Of a stretch of 64,000 bases of DNA, positions 32,324 through 44,335 are shown one piece after another. The notes below the pieces were generated by a model, which did no database searches, was not told the DNA's origin, and saw nothing but the letters and a program-made list of their open reading frames with translations. The DNA comes from Streptomyces sp. NBS 14/10. Its GTDB lineage: Bacteria > Actinomycetota > Actinomycetes > Streptomycetales > Streptomycetaceae. Location of the stretch: the NCBI RefSeq assembly GCF_002224125.1, contig NZ_NCSM01000022.1, forward strand, positions 514,885 through 578,884. The letters are read 5' to 3'. Position numbers and translations under genes: made by a program. Each line of letters starts with the position of its first letter. Position 1 is the stretch's first letter.

Positions 32324-32353
32324 CCCCGGCCGCCACTGTGTGAACGGCCGGGG
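32324..32353 (-). terminator. Hairpin after aroQ
   Basis: CCCCGGCCG (32324-32332) pairs exactly with CGGCCGGGG (32345-32353), 28 bases after the aroQ stop. It closes the aro transcript. Confidence 0.8.
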
Positions 32354-32380
32354 AATACGGTGTGTGCCCAGCGACAGCCG

Positions 32381-35632
<3,252 letters not shown>

Positions 35633-35758
35633 CGGTGCTCCTCATGCTCGCGCCTCGACGTACGGCGGCATGGCCCGGGCAGCGCGCGGCCCTGGCCCGC
35701 CACCTCCGATCCTCCCACGTCCGAGCGGCCCTATGAGCGCCGGTCCAACAGGCGGGAC

Positions 35759-36607
35759 TCAGCTCCGGCGGTCGGCGAGGGCCGCCTCGCCCGCTTCGCG
35801 CATGGTGGCCAGGGGGGCCGGGGACCGGCCGGTCATCTGCTCGACCTGGAGCACCGCCTGGTGCACCAGCAGGTCCAGGCCGCTGACGACCGCGCCGCCG
35901 CGCTCCGCCCAGGCGGCCGCGAGCCGGGTCGGCCATGGGTCGTACAGCACATCGAAGAGGGCACCGGGGCGGTCGGGGACGGACGCGGCCAGCTCGTCCG
36001 TGGTGCCCGCGGGGGTGGTGGCGATCACCAGGGGCGCGCGGAACGCCTCGGCCGCGTCGTCCCAGTCGGCCGTACGGACCGCCACCCCCAGCCGCTCGCC
36101 CCACTGCCGCATCTCCGCGGCCCGCGCCTCGCTGCGCACATACGCGGTGACCTCGCCCTCGCAGACACGGGACAGCGCGGCCAGGGCCGAGGAGGCCGTG
36201 GCCCCGGCGCCCAGCACGGCGGCGCCCGCCACCCGCTCGACTCCGCGCTCGCGCAGCGCCGCGACCATGCCGGGGATGTCGGTGTTGTCGCCGACCCGGC
36301 GGCCGTCATCCGTGAAGACAACCGTGTTGACCGCTTCCACCGACGCCGCCGTATCGCTGATCTCGTCGAGCAGCGGGATGATCGCGCGCTTGAGCGGCAT
36401 GGTCAGGGACAGCCCCGCCCACGGCCGGTCACCGGCCGTCGCGTCCAGCCGCTCGAAGAAGCCGGGCAGCGCGGCCTCGTCCACCTCGTGGCGGTCGTAG
36501 GCCCAACCGGCCAGGCCCAGCTTCTCGTACGCGGCGCGGTGCAGCACCGGGGACAGGGAGTGGGCGATCGGCGAGCCGAGCACCGCGGCCCTGCGGTTTT
36601 CCGACAT
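35759..36607 (-). CDS. aroE: Shikimate dehydrogenase
   Basis: Reduces 3-dehydroshikimate with NADPH. 282 residues from ATG 36607. The substrate domain has AVLGSPIAHSLSPVLHRAAY, with the SLS substrate-binding motif, and the catalytic Lys in SLTMPLKRA. The NADP domain has AAVLGAGATASSALAALSR, and the C-terminal motif is GLDLLVHQAVLQVEQMTG. It starts 6 bases after the mltG stop, so both are probably cotranscribed. Confidence 0.97.
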   Translation of the reverse strand: MSENRRAAVLGSPIAHSLSPVLHRAAYEKLGLAGWAYDRHEVDEAALPGFFERLDATAGDRPWAGLSLTMPLKRAIIPLLDEISDTAASVEAVNTVVFTDDGRRVGDNTDIPGMVAALRERGVERVAGAAVLGAGATASSALAALSRVCEGEVTAYVRSEARAAEMRQWGERLGVAVRTADWDDAAEAFRAPLVIATTPAGTTDELAASVPDRPGALFDVLYDPWPTRLAAAWAERGGAVVSGLDLLVHQAVLQVEQMTGRSPAPLATMREAGEAALADRRS

Positions 36608-36613
36608 CTGTCC

Positions 36614-38368
36614 TCAGCCGTTCTTGCGCTGCCGGTTGAACTGGTCGACGAGCTTTTGGTGTTCGGCGTACGTCTTGGTGAACTTGGTCGTCTTGCCGTC
36701 GAGCGAGATGAAGTAGTACCAGCCCTGGTCGGTGGGGTTCATGGCCGCCTTCAGCGCGTCCTCCCCCGGGTTTCCGATCGGTCCTGGCGTCAGACCCCGG
36801 TAGAAGTACGTGTTGTAGGGGTTGTCGTAATTCTTGATCTCTTGCAGCGAGATATCGATCTTGCTCTGGTTCTTGATGTAGTTGTACGTCGAGTCGAATT
36901 CCAGCTTGCCGTTGGTCTGGGTGTTTCCGGGTTCGAGGCGGTTGTAGACCACCTCGGCCATCTTGCGGAAGTCGTCGTGGGTGACGCCCTCCGCCTGGAC
37001 CAGGCTGGCGACGGTGACGAGTTGCAGAGGCGACTTGAGGCCCAGCTCCTTGGCCTTGCCTTCGAGGTCGTAGTTGGCGTAGCTCTTCTTCGCCTGGGCG
37101 ACCATCTTCCGCAGGACGTCCTCGGGTTTGGTGTCCTTGCCCGCGCTGTAGCGGGACGGGTAGAGGAACCCTTCGAGCGGATCCTTGATCTTGGAGTTGT
37201 CGTCGGCCCAGTCCGGCAGCCCGAGGTTTTTGGCCTCCTTAAGGGCGACGTTTTTGGTCGTGCCCGCCTTGAGGCCGATCTTCTTGTCGATCGCGGCGTA
37301 GATCTGCGCGTTGCGCATGCCCTCCGTGACGATCAGGCCGTTGCTGCTCGCCGGGTCGACCATGAGCTTCACGGCCTCAGCCGCGGACATCTGCTTGCGC
37401 AGCGTGTACGAGCCCGGCTGGATGCTGCCGCCCTTGTCGTTCGCGTTGGCGGCCTCGATGAACGCGTCCGTGCTCTTCACGACGCCCTTGTCCTTGAGGA
37501 TGTTCCCCATGGCGGTCACGCTCGCCTCTTCGGGGATCTCCACCGTGACCTCACCGCTGCCCGCGCCCGAGTAGTCAGGCGCCGGGCCGAAGCGGCTCTG
37601 CCAGAACTGGTAGGCGAAGTAGCCGCCTCCGCCGACGACGCCGACCAGCACCACGGTCACGAACAGGCAGGCGACTCCGCTGCGGCGCTTGGCCGGCTTC
37701 TTGTTCCGGCGCCCGCGCCCCTCGTCGTCGTCAGCGTCTTCGTCGTCGTACTCGTCGTCGGGGCGGTCGTCGTTGCCGAGTATGTCGCCTCCGCCGTCGC
37801 CGTCCCGGAAGAAGGGGTGGTCGTCGGCAGGTTCGTCGTGCTCGGCCTGCATGGCCTGCTCGGCTACGGGCTCCTGGTGCTGGGGGGCCTGGCGCTGGGG
37901 GGCCTGGGAGCCGTCCCAGTTGCCATTGCCGTGCGGCTGCTGGGGGTGCTGCGGGTAGCCGCCGGTGTCGTGGCCGTGTCCGTCCCAGTGGGGCTGCTGC
38001 TGGTGCTGCTGCGGCTGCTGGGGCTCCTGCGGGTAGCCCTGGGGGTACTGCTGGTGGGCGTACGGGTCCTGCGCGTACGGGTCATGGCCGTAGCCCTCGT
38101 GCCCGTAGCCGTCGTTCCCGTACCCCTGCTGGGGGTACTGCTCCTGCTGGTGACCGCCCTGGCCGTAGGGGTCCTGGTTGTAGGGGTCCTGGTGGTAGCC
38201 GCCGTGGCCCTGGGAGCCGGGCTGGGCGTAGGGGTCCTGTGCGTAGGCCTCCTGGGCGTACGGATCGTGACCGGTCGCCGTCTGGTGACCGCCCCATCCC
38301 TGATCCCCGTACAGCGGGTCCTCAGGATCCCACGATTGGGAGCCGGTACCCCGGCCGTAGTCAGTCAT
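36614..38368 (-). CDS. mltG: Endolytic transglycosylase MltG (YceG family) with long Q/Y/G-rich cytoplasmic tail
   Basis: 584 residues from ATG 38368 (MTDYGRGTGSQSW), AGGGG upstream. Residues about 20-180 are an unusual low-complexity tail rich in Gln, Tyr, Gly, Pro and His with DPYAQ-type repeats. An Asp/Glu stretch (185-216), a basic patch and one transmembrane helix (about 231-252) follow. The extracytoplasmic part is a LysM-like region plus the YceG domain, with the catalytic Glu in VASLVQAEGVTHDDFRKMAE and the C-terminal signature GPIGNPGEDALKAAMNP. MltG cuts nascent peptidoglycan strands and sets glycan length. The tail may recruit divisome or polar-growth partners. Confidence 0.96.
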   Translation of the reverse strand: MTDYGRGTGSQSWDPEDPLYGDQGWGGHQTATGHDPYAQEAYAQDPYAQPGSQGHGGYHQDPYNQDPYGQGGHQQEQYPQQGYGNDGYGHEGYGHDPYAQDPYAHQQYPQGYPQEPQQPQQHQQQPHWDGHGHDTGGYPQHPQQPHGNGNWDGSQAPQRQAPQHQEPVAEQAMQAEHDEPADDHPFFRDGDGGGDILGNDDRPDDEYDDEDADDDEGRGRRNKKPAKRRSGVACLFVTVVLVGVVGGGGYFAYQFWQSRFGPAPDYSGAGSGEVTVEIPEEASVTAMGNILKDKGVVKSTDAFIEAANANDKGGSIQPGSYTLRKQMSAAEAVKLMVDPASSNGLIVTEGMRNAQIYAAIDKKIGLKAGTTKNVALKEAKNLGLPDWADDNSKIKDPLEGFLYPSRYSAGKDTKPEDVLRKMVAQAKKSYANYDLEGKAKELGLKSPLQLVTVASLVQAEGVTHDDFRKMAEVVYNRLEPGNTQTNGKLEFDSTYNYIKNQSKIDISLQEIKNYDNPYNTYFYRGLTPGPIGNPGEDALKAAMNPTDQGWYYFISLDGKTTKFTKTYAEHQKLVDQFNRQRKNG

Positions 38369-38472
38369 CGAACCCCTAGCGACGCACGGCGGCAGCCGAG
38401 GTGTCACCCATGTCACACGTCACGCGCCAGGCGACGGCTGCCCTGGCCGCGCGGAACGTTACCGTATCGCGA

Positions 38473-38937
38473 TCAGATGACCACTTCGACGGCCTCGCCC
38501 GGTGCCCGCCCGGAGACACGCTCGGTCTCCAGTGCGCTTTGCAGAATGACGACGGCGGCCGCCTGGTCAACGACCGAACGGCCTTTCTTCGAGGTCACTC
38601 CCGAGGCCCGCAGGCCCTGAGCGGCTGTGACAGTCGTCATACGCTCGTCGACCAGCCGCACCGGAACCGGCGCGACGCGGCGCGCCAGCTCCCGTGCGAA
38701 GGTGCGCACCTTGGCCGCGGCCGGCCCCTCCCGCCCGCTGAGCGAGCGGGGAAGGCCGACCACCACCTCGATCGGTTCGTACTCCTCGACGACGGCCGCC
38801 AGCCGCTTGTGGGCGGCCGGGATGTCGCGCCCCGGCACGGTCTCCACCGGGGTGGCGAGGATCCCGTCGGGGTCGCACGAGGCGACCCCGATCCGGGCGT
38901 CCCCGACGTCGATCGCGATGCGCCTGCCGCGTCGCAC
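38473..38937 (-). CDS. ruvX: Putative pre-16S rRNA nuclease (YqgF/RuvX)
   Basis: 154 residues from GTG 38937, 5 bases after the alaS stop. RNase H-like fold: RIAIDVGDARIGVASCDPDG with the first catalytic Asp, IEVVVGLPRSLSGREGPAA in the middle, and VRLVDERMTTVTAAQGL with the Glu. It probably trims 16S rRNA 5' ends. Gene order alaS-ruvX-mltG-aroE is conserved in actinobacteria. Confidence 0.95.
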   Translation of the reverse strand: MRRGRRIAIDVGDARIGVASCDPDGILATPVETVPGRDIPAAHKRLAAVVEEYEPIEVVVGLPRSLSGREGPAAAKVRTFARELARRVAPVPVRLVDERMTTVTAAQGLRASGVTSKKGRSVVDQAAAVVILQSALETERVSGRAPGEAVEVVI

Positions 38938-38942
38938 GGCGG

Positions 38943-41612
38943 TCAGGCGGCTTCCGTGACAAGCCGCTCGACGGCGGCCGCGGCCTCGTCGACGGCTTCC
39001 GGGTTGGTGCCGCCGCCCTGGGCGACGTCCGGCTTGCCGCCGCCTCCGCCGCCGAGGGCCTTGGCGGCGGCGCGGACCAGGTCACCGGCCTTGAGGCCAC
39101 GCTCGCGGGCGGCCTCGTTGGTGGCGATGACGGTCACCGGGCGGCCGCCTGCGACAGAGAACAGGGCGACGACGGCCGGGCGGTCGCCAGGAATGCGCCC
39201 GCGTACATCCAGCACCAGCTTGCGCAGGTCGTCGGCGGCCGTGCCGTCCGGCACCTGGCCGGTGACCAGGGCCACGCCCCGTACGTCCTTGGCGCCCGCG
39301 GCCAGCCCGGCGGCGGCCTGGAGGACCTTCTCGGCGCGGAACCGCTCGATCTCCTTCTCGGCCTCCTTGAGCTTGGCCAGCATCCCGGAGATCTTCTCCG
39401 GCAGCTCCTCAGGACGGCCCTTGACCAGGTCGGTGAGCTGGGAGACGACGGTGTGCTCGCGGGCGAGGAAGTTGTACGCGTCCACGCCGACCAAGGCCTC
39501 GACCCGGCGCACACCGGAGCCGATCGAGGACTCGCCGAGCAGCTTCACCAGACCCAGCTGGGCGGTGTTGTGCACATGCGTGCCACCGCACAGCTCCTTG
39601 GAGAAGTCGCCGATGGTCACCACGCGCACCCGGTCGCCGTACTTCTCGCCGAACTCGGCGATGGCGCCCTGCTTCTTGGCCTCCTCCATGCTCATCACCT
39701 CGGCGGTGACGTCGAGCTCACGGGAAAGGACCTCGTTGATCTTCTGCTCGACGTCGGTGAGGACCGCGCCGGGCACGGCGGCCGGCGAGCCGAAGTCGAA
39801 GCGGAAGCGGCCGGGCGAGTTCTCCGAACCGGCCTGGGCGGCGGTCGGGCCCAGGGCGTCGCGCAGCGCCTGGTGGGTGAGGTGGGTGGCGCTGTGGGCG
39901 CGGGCGATGGCGCGCCGGCGCTTGATGTCGATCTGGGCGTACGCCCCGGCGCCCACGGTCACCTCGCCCACCTGGACGGTGCCCTTGTGCACGCTGACCC
40001 CGGGCACCGGCTGCTGGACGTCGCGCACCTCGACGACGGCGCCGGAGTCCAGCCGGATCCGGCCGGAGTCGGCGAGCTGGCCGCCGCCCTCGGCGTAGAA
40101 GGGGGTGCGGTCGAGGACGACCTCGACCTCGTCGCCCTCGGTCGCGGCGGGCGAGGGCAGGCCGTCGACCAGCAGGCCGACGATGGTGGACTCGCCCTCG
40201 GTGTCGGTGTAGCCGGTGAAGACGGTCGAGCCGGAGGTGTCGGCGACCTCGCGGTAGGCGGACAGGTCGGCGTGGCCGGTCTTCTTGGCCTTGGCGTCGG
40301 CCTTGGCCCGCTCCCGCTGCTCCTTCATCAGGCGGCGGAAGCCGTCCTCGTCCACCGAAAGGCCCTGTTCGGCGGCCATCTCGAGGGTGAGGTCGATCGG
40401 GAAGCCCCAGGTGTCGTGGAGCAGGAACGCCTTGTCACCGGCGAGCACCGTGCTGCCCGCGGCCTTGGTGTCGGTGACGGCGGTGTCGAGGATATTGGTG
40501 CCGGCCTTCAGCGTCTTCAGGAAGGCGGCCTCCTCGGCGAGGGCAACGGTCTCGATGCGCTTGCGGTCGGTCAGCAGCTCCGGGTACTGCTGGCCCATCG
40601 ACTTGAGGACGACGTCGACGAGCTCGCCCACGACCGGCTCGGTGGCGCCCAGGATGCGCATATTGCGGATGGCGCGGCGCATGATGCGGCGCAGGACGTA
40701 GCCGCGGCCCTCGTTGCCGGGGGTGACGCCGTCGCCGATGAGCATCACGGAGGTGCGCACGTGGTCGGCGACCACGCGCAGCGAGACGTCGCTGTCGTGG
40801 CCGGCGCCGTAGCCGACGCCGGTGAGCTCCGTGGCCTTGTCGATCACGGCGCGCAGGTTGTCGGTCTCGTACATGTTGTGCACGCCTTGCAGGATCATCG
40901 CGAGGCGTTCGAGGCCGAGACCGGTGTCGATGTTCTTGGAGGGCAGGTCGCCGAGGATCGGGAAGTCCTCCTTGCCCTCGCCCGCGCCCCGCTCGTACTG
41001 CATGAAGACCAGGTTCCAGATCTCCACGTACCGCTCGTCGTTGACGGCCGGGCCGCCCTCGACGCCGAATTCGGGGCCGCGGTCGTAGTTGATCTCGGAG
41101 CAGGGGCCGCAGGGGCCGGGGACGCCCATGGACCAGAAGTTGGGACCCATGCCCAGACGCTGGATGCGCTCGGCGGGGACGCCGACGACGTCACGCCAGA
41201 TGCGCTCGGCCTCGTCGTCTTCCTTGTAGACGGTGATCCACAGTTTCTCGGGCTCCAGGCCGTAGCCGCCGCCCTCGACGGAGGTCGTCAGCAGCTCCCA
41301 GGCAAGCTTTATGGCGCCTTCTTTGAAGTAGTCGCCGAAGGAGAAGTTGCCGCACATCTGGAAGAACGTGCCGTGGCGGGTGGTCTTGCCGACCTCTTCG
41401 ATGTCCGGCGTACGCACGCACTTCTGCACGCTGACCGCACGGTCGAAGGGCGGCTTCACCTCGCCGAGGAAATACGGCTTGAAGGGGACCATGCCCGCGT
41501 TGACCAGCAACAGGGTCGGGTCGTCCGCGATGAGCGACGCCGAAGGCACGACAGTGTGCCCGCGCTCCTCGAAGAAGCGCAGCCAGCGGCGGCGGATTTC
41601 AGCCGACTCCAT
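38943..41612 (-). CDS. alaS: Alanyl-tRNA synthetase
   Basis: 889 residues from ATG 41612. Class II core motifs: [40 protein letters not shown] and [12 protein letters not shown]. The tRNA-recognition domain and the editing domain with zinc-binding [16 protein letters not shown] and [13 protein letters not shown] are complete; the C-terminal C-Ala domain contains [15 protein letters not shown]. Its ATG overlaps the stop of the small DUF gene upstream by one base. No T-box leader is visible. Confidence 0.99.
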   Translation of the reverse strand: MESAEIRRRWLRFFEERGHTVVPSASLIADDPTLLLVNAGMVPFKPYFLGEVKPPFDRAVSVQKCVRTPDIEEVGKTTRHGTFFQMCGNFSFGDYFKEGAIKLAWELLTTSVEGGGYGLEPEKLWITVYKEDDEAERIWRDVVGVPAERIQRLGMGPNFWSMGVPGPCGPCSEINYDRGPEFGVEGGPAVNDERYVEIWNLVFMQYERGAGEGKEDFPILGDLPSKNIDTGLGLERLAMILQGVHNMYETDNLRAVIDKATELTGVGYGAGHDSDVSLRVVADHVRTSVMLIGDGVTPGNEGRGYVLRRIMRRAIRNMRILGATEPVVGELVDVVLKSMGQQYPELLTDRKRIETVALAEEAAFLKTLKAGTNILDTAVTDTKAAGSTVLAGDKAFLLHDTWGFPIDLTLEMAAEQGLSVDEDGFRRLMKEQRERAKADAKAKKTGHADLSAYREVADTSGSTVFTGYTDTEGESTIVGLLVDGLPSPAATEGDEVEVVLDRTPFYAEGGGQLADSGRIRLDSGAVVEVRDVQQPVPGVSVHKGTVQVGEVTVGAGAYAQIDIKRRRAIARAHSATHLTHQALRDALGPTAAQAGSENSPGRFRFDFGSPAAVPGAVLTDVEQKINEVLSRELDVTAEVMSMEEAKKQGAIAEFGEKYGDRVRVVTIGDFSKELCGGTHVHNTAQLGLVKLLGESSIGSGVRRVEALVGVDAYNFLAREHTVVSQLTDLVKGRPEELPEKISGMLAKLKEAEKEIERFRAEKVLQAAAGLAAGAKDVRGVALVTGQVPDGTAADDLRKLVLDVRGRIPGDRPAVVALFSVAGGRPVTVIATNEAARERGLKAGDLVRAAAKALGGGGGGKPDVAQGGGTNPEAVDEAAAAVERLVTEAA

Positions 41613-41950
41613 CAGTGGTCCTCATTTCCGGCTTTTGGGTGGTTGTACAAGTAATTCTGCATGAGCTGGGCGCGACCCTGCTGTCCACGCTGGGCGGGCA
41701 GCTGCTTGCGGTCGGGCGCGGGCGCCGCGCTCAGGCCCAGGGCGTCCTTGAGCGCCGCCTCCCGGTCGGCCATGCCGTCGCGTACGTCGAGCGCGAACAC
41801 CTTGATCCGCCGCCCCGCGAGCACCGCCCGGTCGGCGGCCTGCGCCGCCAGGCTCTCCGGGGTCAGCTGATTGAGCTTGCGGTTGACCTTGGTGGTGGCC
41901 CACACACCGGCTGCGACCCCGGTGGTGAACCAGAACGTACGGCGGAACAT
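41612..41950 (-). CDS. Small conserved actinobacterial protein upstream of alaS
   Basis: 112 residues from ATG 41950, [21 protein letters not shown] short hydrophobic N-terminal segment (about 5-19) could anchor it in the membrane. The rest is charged and helical ([30 protein letters not shown]). It resembles the DUF6167-type proteins found before alaS in Streptomyces (from memory). Its stop overlaps the alaS start. No biochemical role is known to me. Confidence 0.85.
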   Translation of the reverse strand: MFRRTFWFTTGVAAGVWATTKVNRKLNQLTPESLAAQAADRAVLAGRRIKVFALDVRDGMADREAALKDALGLSAAPAPDRKQLPAQRGQQGRAQLMQNYLYNHPKAGNEDH

Positions 41951-41959
41951 TCCGGTCTC

Positions 41960-42406
41960 TCAGCCCTTCGATGCACGGTTGCGACGGCCGCCCCGGCGGG
42001 CGGACGGCAGGGTCTTGCCGACGACGACGGTGCGCGTGGTCTCGCCGTCCGGGTGCTGCTGCCCCTTGCGGCCGATCGCGCGCCGCACGCCGTAGCCGAA
42101 GGCGGCGACCTTCACCAGCGGCCCGCCGAAGGCCGAGGAGACGGTCGAGGAGAGCGCGGAGGCGTTGGAGGTGACCTCCTGCACATCCGCCGCGATCGAG
42201 TCCACGCGGGCGAGCTGGGTGTTGGCGGAGCGCACGGTCGCGGACGCCTCGCTGAGCAGCGGTACGGCCTGCTCGGTGACCTCGGCCACCAGCTTGGTCG
42301 CGGCCCTGAGCGTCTGGGCGAGCCTCACCAGCGCGAGGGCGAGGAAGGACACGAGAATCGCCCAGAAAACGGCCACGAGGATCCCGGCCACCTCTCCACC
42401 GGACAC
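41960..42406 (-). CDS. DUF948 membrane-anchored protein
   Basis: 148 residues if it starts at GTG 42406 (MSGGEVAGILVAVFWAILVS) with GGGAG upstream; a start at 42481 would add 25 residues. One N-terminal transmembrane helix (VAGILVAVFWAILVSFLALAL) is followed by a long helical region (TEQAVPLLSEASATVRSANT) typical of DUF948, a methyl-accepting-like coiled coil. The tail is basic. It is 9 bases upstream of the next small gene and part of the alaS transcript. Confidence 0.9.
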   Translation of the reverse strand: MSGGEVAGILVAVFWAILVSFLALALVRLAQTLRAATKLVAEVTEQAVPLLSEASATVRSANTQLARVDSIAADVQEVTSNASALSSTVSSAFGGPLVKVAAFGYGVRRAIGRKGQQHPDGETTRTVVVGKTLPSARRGGRRNRASKG

Positions 42407-42538
42407 GTTGCACGCTCCCTGCTGCTGCTCGTCGTGGGTAGGTCGTCCGTCGGCCGCCGTCACGGGCGGGTGGGTCGTCATCCGGGACGGGCGGCAGGTA
42501 TCGACCCTATCGCGCCGGGCACCCCTGCCCGAACCGCA

Positions 42539-42562
42539 TTACGGTCGCCCTTACGGTCGCCC
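42539..42562. repeat. 12-bp tandem duplication downstream of rpsD
   Basis: TTACGGTCGCCC occurs twice in tandem (42539-42550, 42551-42562), directly beside the rpsD terminator. Confidence 0.7.
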
Positions 42563-42569
42563 GGAAACG

Positions 42570-42612
42570 CCTCGCGGGTCCCCGTCGACCGTGTCGAAGG
42601 GGACCCGCGAGG
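42570..42612 (-). terminator. Perfect 14-bp hairpin after rpsD
   Basis: CCTCGCGGGTCCCC (42570-42583) pairs exactly with GGGGACCCGCGAGG (42599-42612) around 15 bases, 42 bases after the rpsD stop. It separates rpsD from the DUF948/alaS transcript. Confidence 0.9.
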
Positions 42613-42653
42613 TGCGCTCTGCTGCTTGTAGGGCCCGACGCCGCCCGGCCGGA

Positions 42654-43268
42654 TCAGCGGGCGTAGTACTCGACGACCAGCTGCTCGTCGCAGATCACCG
42701 GGATCTCCTTGCGGTTCGGGTCCCGGTCCAGGCGGAAGGCCAGGGCCTGCAGGTTGACCTGCAGATAGCGCGGGGTCTCGCCGTCCAGGGCGTAGCCGCC
42801 CTCGCGCGCCACCTGGAAGGGGTGCTTGTCGCGGCTGCGCTCGCGGACCATCACCACGTCGTCCGGGCGGACCCGGAAGGACGGCTTGTCGACCTTGCGG
42901 CCGTTGACCTCGATGTGGCCGTGGACCACCATCTGGCGGGCCTGGTAGATGGTGCGGGCGATCCCGGACCGCAGGACGAGCGCGTCCAGACGGCGCTCAA
43001 GCTCGATGACCAGAGCCTCGCCCGTCTTGCCTTCGGCCTTGCGGGCGCGGTCGTAGGCACGGGCCATCTGGCGCTCGCTGATGTCGTACTGAGCGCGCAG
43101 ACGCTGCTTCTCGAGCAGCCGGACCTTGTAGTCGCTGTTCTGCTTGCGGCCCCGGCCGTGCTCGCCCGGCGGGTAGGGGCGGGCCTCGAAGTACTTGACG
43201 GCCTTCGGGGTCAGCGCGACGCCGAGTGCTCGCGACTTCTTGACCTTGGGACGCGACTGGTTGGGCAC
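42654..43268 (-). CDS. rpsD: 30S ribosomal protein S4, zinc-free form
   Basis: 204 residues from GTG 43268 with GGAGG upstream. Primary 16S-binding protein of the 30S subunit. Typical segments: [38 protein letters not shown] and the S4 RNA-binding domain [20 protein letters not shown] / [16 protein letters not shown]. The N-terminal zinc-binding cysteines of the C+ form are absent ([16 protein letters not shown] instead), so this is the zinc-independent (C-) type. Monocistronic, with its own terminator; divergent from the DUF2470 gene. Confidence 0.98.
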   Translation of the reverse strand: MPNQSRPKVKKSRALGVALTPKAVKYFEARPYPPGEHGRGRKQNSDYKVRLLEKQRLRAQYDISERQMARAYDRARKAEGKTGEALVIELERRLDALVLRSGIARTIYQARQMVVHGHIEVNGRKVDKPSFRVRPDDVVMVRERSRDKHPFQVAREGGYALDGETPRYLQVNLQALAFRLDRDPNRKEIPVICDEQLVVEYYAR

Positions 43269-43291
43269 GGGGAACGAACCTCCGATATAAG

Positions 43292-43310
43292 TTAGGTGAG
43301 CCTTACCTTA
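43292..43310. promoter_or_regulatory. IdeR/DmdR iron box
   Basis: TTAGGTGAGCCTTACCTTA matches the actinobacterial iron-box consensus TTAGGTTAGGCTAACCTAA at 15 of 19 positions and keeps the dyad. It lies 15 bases upstream of the DUF2470 gene start, between it and rpsD. Iron-bound DmdR1/IdeR would repress this gene. A TATAAG at 43286-43291 could be the -10 element. Confidence 0.7.
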
Positions 43311-43324
43311 GCCGAGGAGGACGC

Positions 43325-44212
43325 ATGTTTCGACCTGGGATCCCCCTGCCCAGCGCTGGTCAGAGCACCGAGGAGGGTCAGCCGCGTCCCGGGGAAGAAG
43401 CTCCGCGGCCATCGGCGGCGGAGCGGGTACGTACTCTCGTGGAGTCCAAGGCTACGGCCTCGCTCACCATTCCCGGCGCCACTCCCGCCGCCAAGACCGT
43501 CGAGAGCATGGACGACCTGGGGGCCCACGCCCCCGCCGCCCGCGCCGTCTCCCCCGACGGCGATGTGCTCCTGCTGGTCCCCGGCGGCTCGGCCGCCGCC
43601 CGCGCCGCGGCTTACGCCCAGGACGACGAGGCGACCTGCGTGATGGAGATCACGGACGTCGCCCCGGTCGCGGTCGCCCACCGGATCCGCGGACGCGCCT
43701 GGGTCGGAGGGTGGCTCACGCCCGTACGCGACCGGGAGCGCGCGGCGGCCGCGGCCCTGCTGGCCCCCGCAGGCGGGCCGCTCGGCGAACTGCTCGGCAT
43801 CGGCGAGGCGCTGGCCGGGGGCGGCGGCGGATGGGCGCTGCTGCGGCTGGAGGTCGGCGAGGCGTGCGTGGACGACCTGTGGGGCGCGGACGCGGTCGAG
43901 CCGGACGACTTCGCGACGGCCGCCCCCGACCCGCTCGCCCCGCACGAGGCCGAGCTGCTGCAGCATCTGCACGCGGCGCACGACGACCAGATGCGCGGCC
44001 TGTGCTCCCTCCTCGGCGACCACCCGGACCGCGCCTGCGGCATGCGCGGCCGCGCGATCCCCGTGGCCCTGGACCGCTTCGGCCTCCGCGTCCGCTTCCC
44101 CGACGCCCCCGGCAACCCCTTCGACGCGCGCTTCGACTTCCCGGAGCCGGTACGGAACATCTCCGAACTCCGCCGCGCGATGCACGCGCTCTTCGACGCG
44201 GCGGCGGACTAG
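43325..44212 (+). CDS. DUF2470 (HugZ-like) protein, probably iron-regulated
   Basis: 295 residues from ATG 43325 with GAGGAGG four bases upstream. The N-terminal half (AERVRTLVESKATASLTIPG to the GWLTPV strand) looks like a split-barrel FMN-binding fold. The C-terminal part (HAAHDDQMRGLCSLLGDHPD; VALDRFGLRVRFPD) is a DUF2470 domain, which is found in haem-utilisation proteins such as HugZ and in plastid haem-oxygenase partners. With the iron box at its promoter this suggests haem/iron metabolism. No haem transport gene is adjacent. Confidence 0.85.
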   Translation: MFRPGIPLPSAGQSTEEGQPRPGEEAPRPSAAERVRTLVESKATASLTIPGATPAAKTVESMDDLGAHAPAARAVSPDGDVLLLVPGGSAAARAAAYAQDDEATCVMEITDVAPVAVAHRIRGRAWVGGWLTPVRDRERAAAAALLAPAGGPLGELLGIGEALAGGGGGWALLRLEVGEACVDDLWGADAVEPDDFATAAPDPLAPHEAELLQHLHAAHDDQMRGLCSLLGDHPDRACGMRGRAIPVALDRFGLRVRFPDAPGNPFDARFDFPEPVRNISELRRAMHALFDAAAD

Positions 44213-44335
44213 GGGCCCGGCGGCCGACTCCGCCGGACGCCTCACCGTCCACGCCCTCCCCGGGCTGCGCCGCGCGCGACGGCTGCTGTGCCAGAGCCGG
44301 GCTCGGCGGTGCCGGGCCGGCCGCGGGCGGCGGCG

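Noticed and set aside
41612..42481. T-box leader for alaS
   Set aside because: alaS overlaps the upstream gene by one base, and no T-box sequence precedes it.
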